Notes: generated from the sequence alone by a model not told the origin. DNA of 64,000 nucleotides from Cryptomeria japonica (GCF_030272615.1 NC_081405.1:472428008-472492007), one strand, 5' to 3'. Shown: positions 47,048 to 59,219, numbered from the stretch's first letter. Program-made: numbers and translations.

Positions 47048-47578
47048 TCACATAACATTGGAGCATATTCCTTCGTGAACATTGGAAGGAATATCTGAAG
47101 CTGAAACCTCCAAATGATTTGCTTGAACATTAATGGCCATATTAGCTAGAAAATCTGCAATTTTATTAATCTCTCTGTAGCAGTGAGATATTGTGAAAGA
47201 TATAAAAAGGGAGAGTTGATGTAATATTTTATCCAACAAATGCTGTAAATGCCAAGCATGACATCTCCCATTAGCAACCGAAGAAAATGCTAACATAGAA
47301 TCACCCTTAATTATAATCTCTTTAATACTCAAGGAGATAGCCATATCCAGACCAAGGGACAAAGCTTGAAATTCAACAAGATTATTAGTTTGAATTCCAA
47401 CATCATGACAAGCTTCCTTTACAATATTAGCCTCATGATCTAAAATGACAAAACCAGTACCAACCCCACCAGGGTTACCCCTAGTAGCACCATCGTAATT
47501 GAGATTGAACTTAGGAAGGGGAGGAGGACACCACTTAGCATTTTTTCTTTTAATGGTCGAAATGTCACGATTAAGCAC
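47048..47578 (-). pseudogene. LINE A RNase H domain (motifs intact)
   Basis: 176 codons without a stop. Catalytic residues are all visible: NYDGATRGNPGG (first Asp), NLVEFQAL (Glu), IIKGDSM (second Asp) and YREINKIADFLANMA (last Asp). It would remove RNA from the RNA:DNA hybrid during LINE integration. The upstream reading frame of ORF2 is shifted relative to it, so it is not expressed as part of a working ORF2. Confidence 0.88.
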
Positions 47579-47850
47579 AGAGCCATGAAGGGGGGGAGAC
47601 TTAAGAGGATGCCAAGAATGAGAAATCTTAATGTCCTAATGAGAGAAAGAATTTAAATGTTCAATATTCTTATAAACATATGATGAAACAACCTCAAATA
47701 TTGATACCTCAATTTTATTAATGACCTCCAGGAAGGAGGAAGACTTCTGTCTAAAAATCCTACTATTTCTTTTGAGCCAAATATTCCATATGAGAATAGA
47801 AGGGGTTGCTAACTAGAGACATGCATAAAAGGAAGAGAAAACAATAAAGG

Positions 47851-48447
47851 TCAAGCCCCAAACTGAGATAATAGGTCCAAACAAATGACAGAAGACCAAC
47901 CCAATTTATCAAAAATCCAATACCAACACTGTGAAGGAAATTCACAATTCAAAAAAACGTGAGAAGAAGATTCCAAAAATTGCCCACAAAGAACACAAGG
48001 AAAAACCACAACAATCCCAAGACTGTCTAATATCACTCCAGTAAGAACCCTGTCCTAAACAACCAACCAAGTGAAAGCACCTACTTTAGGTAAACAAGCA
48101 GCATGCCAAAATATTTTAGAGGGCCAAGGGGAAGCAGGGGAAGGGACCATCATAGACCTATAACCATCCTTAACAATATAAGAGCTAAACGAATTACCAA
48201 CCCAAATTAGCTCATCTTCCAAATCCTGATAAACAAGTGGCCTATTCTGCAACTCTTGGGCATATGCAAGTTTTAACAAATTGTCAACAGGGAGAAAATC
48301 AATAGGTTTCCACTTAGGTATGGGATAAGGACCTGATGAGTCCAAGATAAAATAATCTGCAACATGCACACCCCAGGTCTCATTAAGTAGTTTGCGAATA
48401 GGAGACCAATCCCTAATGCTAGTCAAAGAAGGATGACCATTCCACAC
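47851..48447 (-). pseudogene. LINE A ORF2 zinc-finger/thumb region (zf-RVT type)
   Basis: Two in-frame pieces contain ELIWVGNSFSSYIVKDGYRSM, PWPSKIFWHAACLPKVGAFTWLVV and PCVLCGQFLESSSHVFLNC, the order typical of the zf-RVT domain of plant LINEs, with CX2C...HxxxxC zinc ligands visible. One stop separates the pieces, near 48055. Confidence 0.8.
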
Positions 48448-48671
48448 ATCATCCTAGAATCTAGCTTTAGAAACATTATGAACAACCTAGGAAATATGAG
48501 GGAGAATGATAGACCTGCATTTAACTATGAAATTCTAGACTGAAGACCCCTTGGGAAGGGAGGAAGCAGTAAATATACTCTCCCTAGAGCCCCGAGGCAT
48601 ATATTTTGCAAACATAATTCAAGCCCAAGGATTATTAGGTTCCTTATACAACTTCCAAACATGCTTAGCAC

Positions 48672-49160
48672 CTAGGCAAGATTTTGTTTAGACGAGTCCC
48701 TAATACCTACACCCTCTCCATCCTTAGGAAGGAAAACTTTATCCCAAGCTAGCAAAGGAATTCTACCTTTATCCCCCTTATTATCATTCCACAAAAAAGA
48801 TCTAACAATGTATTGCAATTTATCAATTGAGGTTTTAGGAGTTTTAAGAACCGACATTAAATAAATAGGAACTGCATTTAAGATAGATTTGATCAAAATT
48901 ATTTTACTAGGGATAGTTAACCTCTTATGTTTCCAAGAAAGGATCTGGGTAGACATGGAAGAGACAATCTTATCCCAAAAACCATGTTTTTCAGGTCCAA
49001 TAAAGAAAGGTACTCATAAATACTTACAAGGGAAAGTTCCAATATCATAACCTCGAAATGCTTGTAAATTATTTTGGACCAAGGGAGAAGTATTGAGAAA
49101 AAACACTTTTAATTTTGAACTATTGACCCTCTGACCTAAGAAGGAAGAATACCTAGAGAT
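48672..49160 (-). pseudogene. LINE A reverse transcriptase, C-terminal part
   Basis: Begins just after the solo LTR with GQRVNSSKLKVFF (the conserved SGQ.vN..KS.vfF motif), then CKYL.VPFF, LSWKHKRLTIPSKIILIKS, AVPIYLMSVLKTP and RSFLWNDNKGDKGRIPLLAW. One stop and one frameshift. Confidence 0.82.
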
Positions 49161-50273
49161 TGATGGACTTGTAAAGTGCTCAGAGGGGGGGGGGGGGTGT
49201 TGAATCAGTGACACCAAAAATAGTACTACTTTAAACACTGACCCGTAGATAAACTTAACTAGTTTGTTAAACAATATGCATGCAATAAAAAATGATATAA
49301 AAAAATCCTCAATAAGTAAAACATCCACCATAACACAAGTGGTTATACATGGAAAACCTAAATAGGTAAAAACCATGGTGAGATGGGACTCACAAGTTAT
49401 CTATCTGCAGTAATAGATAACTAACCAGTTAGGGTCTACAAATGCTCTGTTAGGAGCAAATCCTGTTAAAGATCCCAAAGCTTAGTTAAAAGCTATACCC
49501 TGTAAAAGGTAGTACCCTGTAAGGAGTAACCTCAGTGGAGGATTTCTAAATCCAAACTAATGGATCACCTGGTTAGAGGATTTGAACAATGAAGCTTGTT
49601 AGAGCTTACTCGGTTAGGAGATTTGACTATTGCAGTGATTAGAAAACAACAAGTGATGTGATCTAGTGATAGCACAAATTTCTTGTATAGATCCTCTTCT
49701 GCGCACTTAACTCCTCTTTACCAACATATGCTATGACTTAACACTTCCGCCTTTACACATATCATATCATTTTTGCTTATATAAAATAATTCATTGTGAT
49801 GTCAATATATAGACATTTTAGATTTCATGTCAGCCTCTAGAAATCATAACACAATTACTTAGGTGCAATTTATCTGGGCAAGTGATCATAACTCATCACA
49901 AAAATACCGCCAAATCTTGTTGGTGAGGATAACTCATCATGACTTGTGATAACTCATCACACAATCAATGAATGCCAGTTGGAACAATCAATACTGGTTG
50001 GAGTTAAACATATAAACCGTTATCCTTGATGCTCCTGTGATAATCTCCGCTGGATCTTCGTGTTGCTGCCGAGTTATTTTGATCCACTGGTTGTCTCCTA
50101 TGCATATATTGGTTGTCACCAAGTACCGGTTAGAAATAAACTTCTAGTATACTAGTTATAGTGTAAACAAATTTGAAGTTACACCAATAGACAATATGAA
50201 TATATGTGTGTGTGTATATGTTTCATCAATGACAACATATGATGAATACATTACAATCATCATCAAGCCAACA
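49161..50273 (-). mobile_element. Solo LTR inserted in the LINE A reverse transcriptase
   Basis: 1113 bp, minus strand TGTTGGCTTGATGATG ... AAGTCCATCA, flanked by GAGAT (49156-49160) and AAGAT (50274-50278), a 4/5 target duplication. It splits the reverse transcriptase between VIKDII and GQRVN. A C12 run (plus-strand G) lies near its 3' end. No internal genes, so it is a solo LTR. Some wording (CTAACAGG...) resembles the LTR at 503-1674, possibly a related family. Confidence 0.82.
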
Positions 50274-50287
50274 AAGATAATATCCTT

Positions 50288-51231
50288 AATCACCTTGGCT
50301 TCAAACAAAGAGGATTGGCCAAACAATAAAGTGTCATCTGCAAAGAAGCAGTGAGAATACAGTTCAGACATATTGGCAACAATAATACCCTTCTAGAGAT
50401 GAACAAACCTAGAAGCACAAATAGCTCAACTAAAGGCTTCAGCTAAGATGATAAACAAAAAAAGGAGACAAAGGATCCCCTTGCCGAACCCCATGAGAAG
50501 AAGAAAAAAAACCACAAAGGGATCTGTTCAACAAAACTGAAAACCTAGCAAATGAAATGCAAGAATAAATCTACCTAACCCATTTCCTCTAAAAGACAAA
50601 TTTAAGAAGAACAGAGACAAGGGAATCCCACTCAACCCTATCACAAGCCTTCATCATATCCAATTTCATAATCATACAAGGAACTTTTTGAATCATAATA
50701 GAATGAAGGATTTCATGGGCAACAATAGCCCCATCCAAAGTTTCATACCTTGGAACAAAGCCCCCTTGTTCCATAGAGATAATTTTAGGAATAAGATTAG
50801 CAAGCCCAATAGATATAGCCTTGGTAAAGATTTTATACAAAGTGTTACAAAGAGCAATAGGATGAAAATCACCAAATGATTTCGGATTCTCAATTTTGGG
50901 AATGATAGCAATACAAGTAATATTCAATTCTTTTAGGATAGTCTTATTCCTTCTAGAATCCTCTAAAGCAAGAAGAACATCATTTCCCACAAAATCCTAG
51001 CATTTCTGAAAAAATAGAGTATTAAAACCATCAGGCCCAGGGGCTTTATCCAGACCCATTAAAAAAAACCTCTCTTAATTTAAATAAAGTGAAGGGGCCC
51101 ATGAGCATTTTATTATCCAAATCCGAGATGAGAGGGGGAATAGCCTCAAGGAAAGAATCATTAGGAACAACAGGCTCAACCAAAAGTAAAGAACTAAAAA
51201 ATCTAGTGGCCTCAATAGCAATATCCCCTTC
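50288..51231 (-). pseudogene. LINE A reverse transcriptase, N-terminal and palm region
   Basis: Motifs on the minus strand in order: ITCIAIIPKIENPKSFGDFH (50930), PIALCNTLYKIFTKA, EQGGFVPRYETLDGAIVAHE, MKLDMMKACDRVEWD (catalytic Asp, about 50640), [13 protein letters not shown] (about 50480) and HCFFADDTLLFG (catalytic Asp pair, about 50335). These are the signature motifs of LINE reverse transcriptase. Frames switch at about 50590 and 50370, and stops occur between 51230 and 50990. Confidence 0.88.
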
Positions 51232-51570
51232 CTAAGAAAGAAGAGAGCCATTAGCATCTTGAATACATGAGATTCTGTTACATTGCCTTTTCATTTTGGT
51301 AGATAAATGAAATTTTTTAGTATTTCTACCCCCCTGTGAAAGCCACAAATCCATAGACTTCTGTCTCCAATACATTTCTTCTCTGGACAAGATTTCCTCT
51401 AATTGTGCCTTAAAAAATTTATGCTCATGAAAAGAGGCAGGGCTCCTGCCATTCTTTAAATTTTTTTTATTTAAGGACTCTATAGCACTCTGAATATGAT
51501 CTTTTTCCACAAAAATATTCTTAAAGTGAGTAGTATTCCAACTTCTAATTTTAGATTTAAGAAAGGTCAA
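51232..51570 (-). pseudogene. LINE A ORF2 linker between endonuclease and reverse transcriptase
   Basis: Same phase as the endonuclease. Contains ILSREEMYWRQKSMDLWLSQGGRNTKKFHLSTKMKR-type sequence (E..WRQKSR..WL..GD.NTKFFH is the family pattern). Highly charged and helical. Confidence 0.8.
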
Positions 51571-51582
51571 TTTCTTAGAAAT

Positions 51583-52302
51583 CTAAAACATCCTAGAACC
51601 CTCAATAAAGAGAGAAGAAGACCACCATTCCTTAAGTAAAGGTAAAAACACAGAGGAGAAATCTAATTCCAAATCCATCCAATTATCAGAAACAAGAAAC
51701 CGGTCAAGTCTTTCAGCTATTTGGGAGAATTTTTTCTGCATATTAGTGCAAGTGAAAGGACCATTTTGAGGCTTACAATCAATCAATTTCATAGACCGAA
51801 CAAAGGAGAAAAAGTCATCTATTATCTTAGTATTTGGAAGAATACCACCAGACTTCTCATCCAAACTCATTATAGTATTAAAGTCTCCACCCAACAATAA
51901 GAAACAAATATTAGGAGCAGAAGATACATGCATTAAATCACCCCATAACTTCCTCTTTTCCAAGATACTCACAGGGCCATATTTACTGAAAAGGCAAAAC
52001 TTAAAATTTGAAGATCTATATTTAACCAGAGAAAGCATCCAATTTCTAGAGGAAGCCACCAAGGACAAGTCCACATATGGATCATTCCAAAGGAAGGTGA
52101 GACCTTCCAAAGCCCCCAAAGCAAGAGAAGCACAAAAATTCCAACTCTTCCAAGCAGAAAATAAATGATCAGTAGAGGCCTCATTAAGATTAGTCTCTTG
52201 CAACATGAAAATATCACACTTCATTAAATCCAATTGGGATTTAATCAAGCATCACTTGTTAGGGGCATTTAAGCCCCTAAAATTCCATGATATAACCCTC
52301 AT
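51583..52302 (-). pseudogene. LINE A ORF2 endonuclease domain (APE type)
   Basis: The start ATG at 52302 gives MRVISWNFRGLNAPNK, the classic start of plant LINE ORF2, followed by one stop (TGA for an Arg codon) and then CDIFMLQETNLNE (metal-binding Glu), LLLGGDFNTIMS (GDFN) and RLDRFLVSD. The final SDH motif is not intact (WWSS where SDHxPI is expected), so the nuclease is dead. It would nick target DNA for reverse transcription. Confidence 0.88.
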
Positions 52303-52583
52303 TGTGCTCAAGGGGAGGCAGAGGCTCCTCTCTTCTCTTGGTTAGATTTTAGGGACAAATTCCCCTCAGTGAACATCTTGTTTAAATTCCTCTTAGTATC
52401 AATAGATCGAGTGACAGGTGGACTAAATAACAACCTTTTTTTCTTCAGTTTAGCAGAGGAACCAAAGGAAGAAAACAACATGGATTGAATACCAACAACA
52501 ATCTCCTAATGTGTTTTAATATACTTTGGTTTACGACCTCCTCTAAGAGGAGAGGTAAGAGGAGACCCCATGGACAAAGGAGT

Positions 52584-54156
52584 CTAAGTAATCGAGAGTT
52601 TGTTGCCTAAGTCCAAATTTACACCACAATCTAGAGGAGTCAAATTCTCCTTATCCTCCATTTTCCCATGAGCTAAAACCTCAAAAGGATTAGAAGTGGG
52701 AGCAATAGGTAGAGACTTTTGAAGAACATCTAAATATTGATCAATGGAATCAATAACATGATCAGTCATAATTGAATCCAGGAGAGCATTATTTTTCTTA
52801 ACCAAATTTTGCACATGCTCAATTAATTGTTCATCCAGAATAATCATTGGAACATCAACATCAGGGATACCTAAAGTAGAATCTTTAAGACCCCTAAAGA
52901 CATTGTCCCCATCTAATCCAAGACCACGACCTATTAGAATGACATTGCCAATAACCGAGGGAAGCACCTCAACTTCCACAGGATTACCCTTTCCATCCCC
53001 AAGCCCCATATTAGAGGAATGATGAAAATGTCCATGCTTAGATAGAGCCCCAGAATTGAGCCCATTTTGGATCAGAATATTTTGCATGTCTTGCCAAGAT
53101 AAATTATCCAAATTTTGACACCCCATATCTGAGGTTCGTGAACCCGCTATCAAATCTTTCGAATGTTTAGTAAAAGAGATCCCCTTAAAATTTGAAAAAA
53201 AGGCGAGTCCATAAATACAGATGCTTTACCAAAGGGTTTGGAATCTTTAACAATGGTTTGATGCCAAATACCATCAATAGAATTGATATTACAAGTCCGA
53301 GGAAATGTATTATTCAGATTAACAAGGACGTAGATTCTAACCAAAAAAGAATCCTCTTCCAAGACTGAATGAGAAGTGAGAAAAGTACCAAAGGAATCCC
53401 CTATCAATTTTAAAATGTCAGCTTCGATAAATTCAAAAGGCATCATAGGTAAACAAAACAAGATAGGAATATTTTTAGGGTTAGCCAATGATGGAACAAA
53501 AAGGGTTTCCATGATTCTAAAATTTTTTTTTTCTTTCCAAGCCAAAAGAAAGAAGGATCCAAAACCCTAGCCATGGCATCAGCCGAATCAAAAACAATGA
53601 TAAAAGAGTTCACCAACATAACCTGAAAATAAAGAATACCAACCCACATATCATGCAATTTTGATAAATTAATATCTTCTCTCGATACCTGATTAATAAT
53701 TGCACAAGAATGCAAATATCGCGCCTTCTTGGCTAAAGTACTATCAACTATATCAATGAGAGGGATAGGAGACCAAACCTTATGAGAATCCACATTGACT
53801 CCATTGATATCAAGAGCCCTACCCAAAGCTTGAAACCCATCCAGAGGAACCCCAACATCTGAGGTCATCCCCACAATAGTCGTATTGGCCCCAACAGACA
53901 TAGGAGCATCCTTAGGATTTGACAACTGTACCACATCCTTCCAGAATCTGTCCATATCCTTACTTTCTCTCCCATGCCCTAAATTCAAAACCCTCTCCTT
54001 CTTATGACAATGATTACCCATACCAGGGTTCCCTCTGGACCACTTAAAACTGTGTTTGTTCCTAAAAAATCCCTGAAAATATTTAGAAACTGGCCTTAGA
54101 CGATTATTTGATGAAATACCATCAATTTTTTTGTGTCCTAAAATCTCCATGTGCAA
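52584..54156 (-). pseudogene. LINE A ORF1 (DUF4283 type), two frameshifts
   Basis: Three overlapping frames: 54156-53443, 53545-53150, 53153-52584. The central part contains FQVMLVNSFIIVFDSADAMA, FFWLGKKKKILESWKPF, PILFCLPMMPFEFIEADILK and IGDSFGTFLTSH, the pattern of the DUF4283 domain in plant LINE ORF1s, which binds LINE RNA. The first frameshift lies at a T-run (53522-53533), a likely slippage site. The C-terminal third is acidic and contains HVQNLVKKNNALLDSIM. A zinc knuckle is not visible. Confidence 0.78.
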
Positions 54157-54317
54157 CTAGTTGCCATTATGAAACACCCACTGCAGGATGTGATATGAAT
54201 GCAACCCAAACGGATGTGATGGTGGAGGCGGGTCCCAAAAAGCATCATCCCCCCAATTCCCCATCTTTTTCCTTTCGTCCATTGCAAAAAGTTGCAGACC
54301 CATCTAAAAGATTTTTT

Positions 54318-54700
54318 CATTTACTATTATATTTAAAATTTTAAGATGTCTTAAAATTAATTTATTTTATACATTATTTATTTATTCAAGATTTTTAAAG
54401 TGTTGAATTATTTAATCTTATTTGAGAACAATCTATTTTATTTTAGACTTTTGTTTTTATTTGAAAAAATAGTTATTTCTATTGTACTTTAAAAAGATTA
54501 ATTTCATATTTTTTAATAGATTTTATGCATATGATAATAATATGAGACTTTGTCATGTTATTATGGAATGTCTACAACATACCAAATTTTTAGAATGGTG
54601 ATGAGTTTCACTTGTTGCCCCTCTATGCAATTATTTGTTATATTGTTATAAAAGAATTTATTAGTACTTGTCCTAGGTGATAGTATTGCATTCACTAAAT
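54318..54700. repeat. Host repeat unit, right half of copy 1
   Basis: Continuation of the AT-rich unit whose left half lies at 45190-45233. 54461-54645 matches 59296-59479, and 54330-54460 matches 54880-55008. Confidence 0.7.
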
Positions 54701-54782
54701 CCTTAACTGTTGATCAATAATTTGGTTTTCTACCAATTAAAAGTGATAATTATTTTTTAACATAAAATTAATTTTTATAAAG

Positions 54783-55009
54783 TTGAGATGTATATTTTCC
54801 GCCTTAATAAAATGTAGAAATTATTTATTTAGTAATAAAATTCTAGCTGATGAATATTTATCATTTGTATATTATATTAAAAATTTTAATACAAGTCTTA
54901 AAATTAATTTATTTTATACATTATTTTATATATTCAAAATAATTCAAGTGTTGAATTATTTAATCTAATTCAAGAATATTCTATTTTATTTGAGTTTTGT
55001 TTTTGATTA
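54783..55009. repeat. Host repeat unit, left half of copy 2
   Basis: Contains AATAAAATTCTAGCT.ATG, as at 45200-45220, uninterrupted, so it shows what the LINE A target looked like. It is itself interrupted by LINE B and resumes at 59296. Confidence 0.7.
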
Positions 55010-55025
55010 AAAAAGAAGTGAGAAC

Positions 55026-55041
55026 AAGGGCACTGACCCTT
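55026..55041 (-). other. 3' stem-loop of LINE B
   Basis: AAGGG, six-base loop, CCCTT, followed on the minus strand by a T-rich stretch and A-rich tail. The same stem and loop length occur at the end of LINE D (10018-10033). Confidence 0.6.
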
Positions 55042-55169
55042 TACATAGAAGAACTATCAAAAATCATAGTGCAAAAACAACACTATAACAACAATTAACA
55101 TCAACTACCATAAAAAAAGGCACCAAGTCTTTTTAGCAATAAAAAACAACATCGGGAAAACAAAACAAA

Positions 55170-57397
55170 CTACAGGGGTGCCTTGCGCACCCCAGTGGCC
55201 TCCATAGTATTGCTCCATTCATTAGATAGGAATTTGTAGAGGTCTCTAGCCTCCTGCTTGTCCTCCTCAGTGTCAGCATAGCGTTCCCTCAACAAAGAGA
55301 GGGTGAGTGCGGAGCTGTGTAAAACCTGCATATGGAATTTGTTTAGGCCCACCATTTGGGCTTCCCAAGCCTCCATTTTGTTCTTGAGCTATTTAACCTC
55401 CTCCTTGATAGACTGTAGATCAAGAAAAAGGCTGAGGTTTTCAATTCTCTATGTGATGTCCAGCACATCCTTGCTCAACTTTGCCATTTGTTATAGAGTA
55501 GGGGCCTCCTGGGGGTTCTCAGTAGCCAATTCATCAGTAGTTTCAGTAGTCTCTTTGGGCTCGCCACCAGCAATGGAGTTATCAATATCCTTAACCAGGT
55601 CCATTAGAGGGATAGACTGCATCACCTGTTCAGCCAAGTTTAAATCCGTATCCATATTTCTAGAATCTAGAGAATTGTTGTCAGGGATTTCCACACCCAT
55701 AAGATCCTCAGTGTACATGTTCATAGGGGTTGTATCTTTACCATCCATGAGTTGCTGGGTTTTCCTTTCAGGGGTAGTCATGTCAACAACACCAATAGTG
55801 GCCGGTACTATGGGGACCCTAGTCATATTAACATTGTCAGCATCCCCATCAGGGCCCCCGATAGTTTTAGGGTTCTCCTCCTTCTTGTCCCCAATGGGGT
55901 TCTCCTCAGAGTCCAGATTCTCAATAACCAGGGTCTTCTTCCTGTGGCCTTTGGAAGAAAGTCTGGAGGATCTCCTTTTAACCTTAAAATTTGGGGAAGG
56001 GTTGTCATTCTTAGCATCCTCAGAGGAAGAATTATCATCATAGACAATGCATTTGTGTTTAGCGAGGGTTTTTATTTTTCCCTTGGATAGGGAGCGAGAA
56101 GCACTGGGGGAGGCAAGGAGAGTTAAACTAGGGGAGATGACCGATAGAGAAACAACCGAGGCATAGGTAGGTAGGGACATGGTAGTCATGGCAAAGTCCT
56201 CCCAGGGATATTGGAAGAGTCTAGGGAAAGCCAAAGATAGGGCCATGAGCTGCTGGGGAGTCGACATGGGGGGCTGAGAGAGCGAAAGATTCCTAGGGGG
56301 CAAAGAGCCTCATGGAATTTATAAAACCTGTATATAAGACCCTAGTGGAGGAGGAATAGAGGCTTATCCCAATGCTTAGGGTCCATAGTGTCCTTAATAG
56401 AACTCTCTAAAAAGTGCAGTAAATAAAATGATAGACAAAGCAAATCATTATTGCGGAAGTGATTGAGGAGGGGCAAATGGTAGTAGTAGAATACCTTATA
56501 CTTGCCTTTGAGAGTGAAGTATTTCATGATAAGGAGGCAGATCATGTTCCATGGATGCTTGAGCTCCTCCTAAGCAAACCCACCTTGCAACTTGACAGGT
56601 TCCTCATGGTTACAAAAAAACTATTTCAAACCCTCACTGTTTGCAACATGACTGGTACGCTTCTAGCGACAACCATCTAGGGTTGGCTTCGTAGCTTGGA
56701 AAATAGTCTCCTCAGAGACATCAAAGGTAATTCTGCCAACCAAGACCCACCTCCCAGACTAGGAGGAGGTAAAAGCAGCCATGAGCTGCTCATCATGGAC
56801 CTTCAAGCAATCCATAAAATTAGCAATTCCACCTTCAACACAGAAATTCCAGATGAGAGGGTCATTTTTAAAATCATCTAGATTGTCCGATTCATATCTC
56901 ACTCTTTTGCCCCCCATTTCATCTGCCAACAAAGCTTCCTTAATCATGAAACAAAGGAATTTGCAGAGACTCTTCGAGAAGCAAGCTAGGAAGTGAAAAT
57001 GGGGAATGTGCGAGCCCAACGTAAATAAATGAGAAATGAAGTTGGGCGCATGGGAAAACAAGAGGTCACTTTTAGTAATGATTTGCTGGTTACAAGGCAT
57101 TAAGAGCCATCAGATAAAGGTGACAACCAACATGTTTCCAATCCATTCGTAATTCATCATGGCTTTGCAATCCCAAGTGAAATGCCAACACAACAACACG
57201 TGAGTCATCACTAGCTTGGACGAACGAGTCACCACCTCATCAGATGGGATATGAGGAATATTCCCATTATTTGAATTATGAGACCACCACCTCCAGATAG
57301 TCCTAAGGGAAAAGAGGAGGGGGAGGGAAGCATTTAGAAGCCACTCAATCATTAGTGGGGATTCTGGATTTCTCTTCCTGGAGAATGAAGTTAACAT
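55170..57397 (-). pseudogene. LINE B ORF downstream of RNase H (about 740 codons, broken)
   Basis: The frame 57397-56342 (stops near 57112, 56757, 56655, 56625, 56570, 56340), then a one-base shift near 56305 and the frame 56303-55170 (stop near 55491). Parts in order: a helical start (MIEWLLNASLPLLFS), a globular region with FCVEGGIANFMDCLKVHDEQL, GRWVLVGRITFDVSEETIFQ, HPWNMICLLIMKYFTL and YHLPLLNHFRNNDLLCLSFY, a Ser/acidic/basic linker (DDNSSSEDAKND, KVKRRSSRLSSKGHRKK, likely nuclear targeting), and a C-terminal coiled coil (55376-55170). Family unknown to me; the FDVSEETIFQAT motif loosely resembles plant-mobile-domain proteins. It overlaps the end of RNase H by about 50 bp. Confidence 0.6.
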
Positions 57398-57800
57398 GGT
57401 TTGGGAGAGATTTGTGACTCCTCCAACATCTCAGCCCTGAGAAGTTTAGGCCAATGGCTACCATGGTGTTCACCACGCAGTTGCCTTCCTTGTAGATATG
57501 CAAAAATCTGAATGAGTCAAGCCCAAAGATGAGCCTCAAGGTGTCCCTAATGGTTCCCTTAATTGTCTAATTAAGCGTATTCTGCCCTTTGACAACATTA
57601 ATGATGAGAATGGAGTCCCCCTCAATGCCCATAATTCTAATTTCCATGGAGAAGGCAATGTGGATTCCCCAGGATAAGGCCATCACTTCAGCTTGATTAG
57701 AGGAATGACCATTTAGGTTACCTACATAAGCAACAATGAGGGCCCCTAGATGGGATCTGATCACCCCACCACCAACAGCTAGGCCCCCCTAGCAGCCCCA
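57345..57800 (-). pseudogene. LINE B RNase H domain
   Basis: Frame with GHSSNQAEVMALSWGIH (catalytic Glu), GIEGDSILIINV (second Asp) and FLHIYKEGNCVVNTMVAIG, where the last Asp position (N..AD) reads N. One stop at about 57569. The first strand is degraded near 57790. Confidence 0.75.
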
Positions 57801-58131
57801 TCAAAATTGACTTTAAAATTTGTAGCCAAGGGGAATCAGATCACGCATTGTCTTAGAAGTCTCTTAGAAGAGTCAACAAGAGAGAATGAGGGGGGGAGGC
57901 TCCAGCATCTGGCAATTCCCCAGTCCCAGGTAGAGGGGGGCTTGGACAGCATTCAAGTTTTAAAAATAGAGATGTTCTCAAGAATCAGATTTAGGAACCG
58001 AGCAAACACCATTTCTACAAAGGTCTCTTTGTCTCTGAATATCCTGTCATTCCATTCCTTCCAGATACACCAACTTACATGGGGGGGATCTGCTTCCACA
58101 GTTTTTGGATAAGGGGGTTGGAAGAGGGGCC

Positions 58132-58596
58132 CTAGAACTCTTGACCCAGATTTACCAAATTGTCATTCATTACCCAACTGATATTAAGTTTACTATAGAC
58201 CATCCCCCAAAGCTCCCGAGTGAAGGCACAGTGGAGGAAGAGATGGGTTGTACTTTCTTCATCATCTTTGTAGAGAATGCATATGTTAGGGAAATGAAAT
58301 CCCCTCTTGACCAAGTTGTCTTGGGTCAAAATTTTGTTGAGGAGGGCATTCCACCAGAAGAAATTGACCTTGGGGAGGAGTTGGGGATTCCAGACCTCTT
58401 TCCAGATAGAGGAGACAATAGGTTCCCCGAGTAAACTGGTGTAGGCAGTCTTGACAGAAAAGTCTCCAGAGGGGTCCCACTTCCAAATAAGTCTGTCATC
58501 CCTAGGGAATAGGGGGATGAATATACCAACCATAAGCTTCTGGAGCTCTCTAGCAACAAGAAGGAGGAAGGGGAGGTCAACACAAAAGTCCTCCAA
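58132..58596 (-). pseudogene. LINE B ORF2 zf-RVT region
   Basis: 154 codons without a stop: DDRLIWKWDPSGDFSVKTAY, KEVWNPQLLPKVNFFWWNAL and a C...HLFLHCAF..ELW zinc region. Standard order for the region between reverse transcriptase and RNase H in plant LINEs. Confidence 0.85.
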
Positions 58597-58722
58597 GGCC
58601 CTCCAAGTGCATTTGCTGAAGTAGTCACTGACCCTTTCACCAAAGAAGCCTTTAGTGGCATCTTGTAACTGTCTTAGGGAGGGGGAAGAAGCAAGGGGTC
58701 TCTCCCCTAACCAACAATCTTC

Positions 58723-59219
58723 CTAGAAAAGAATTTTCTTGCCATTTCCAATATTCCACCTCAAACCATGAGATAAAGGGTCTGTACAACTTAAGATGTT
58801 ATTCCAGATTTTGGAACCCCTGGGAAAGCCCTCCTCTTTGAGGACAGAGGAAAAATCCGCATTACCTAGGTACTTAGCCTTGATGATCCTACTCCAATCT
58901 GTATCCTTGTTTAGAAGCTTCGAGACAATTTTAATCATAAGGGCCTTATTGAATCTTGAGATCTTACGAGTTCCCAAGCCACCCATAACCTTGGCAAGAC
59001 AATCTTTGTCCTAGCCCACCAAAGCGAGTCTCTTCTTTTCTTCCATTCCCGTCTAGAGGAAAGTCTTTGGAATGTTTTTAGCTTAGCAGCCATAGCCGCA
59101 TAAATCTTGAATAGGGAAAGAAAGTACACGGGGATCCCCTGTAGGGAGGAGGAAAACAGCTGCAACTTCCTAACACTACTCAGGAATCTACCTTTCCAAC
59201 CAACCAACATTTTCTTCAT
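58723..59219 (-). pseudogene. LINE B reverse transcriptase, C-terminal part
   Basis: WKGRFLSSVRKLQLFSSSL, GIPVYFLSLFKI, then after a frameshift near 58990 MGGLGTRKISRFNKALMIK and IIKAKYLGNADFSSV. It lacks all palm motifs because of 5' truncation. Confidence 0.8.

Larger units (their letters stand above)
45234..54317 (-). mobile_element. LINE A: full-length L1-type LINE with RNase H and an extra 3' ORF
   Basis: Minus-strand order: ORF1 (54156-52584), ORF2 endonuclease (52302-51583), reverse transcriptase (about 51570-48672), zinc-finger/thumb region (48447-47851), RNase H (47578-47048), extra ORF (46331-45582), 3' stem-loop (45267-45253) and A-rich tail. About 8 kb once the solo LTR at 49161-50273 is removed. 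The flanking host sequence reads across the insertion: the uninterrupted form is seen at 54833-54930. Several frameshifts and stops make it inactive. Confidence 0.85.

Noticed and set aside
55303..56090. Plus-strand 246-codon and 112-codon ORFs
   Set aside because: They are antisense shadows of the LINE B extra ORF, whose minus-strand frame has linker and coiled-coil features in the right position.
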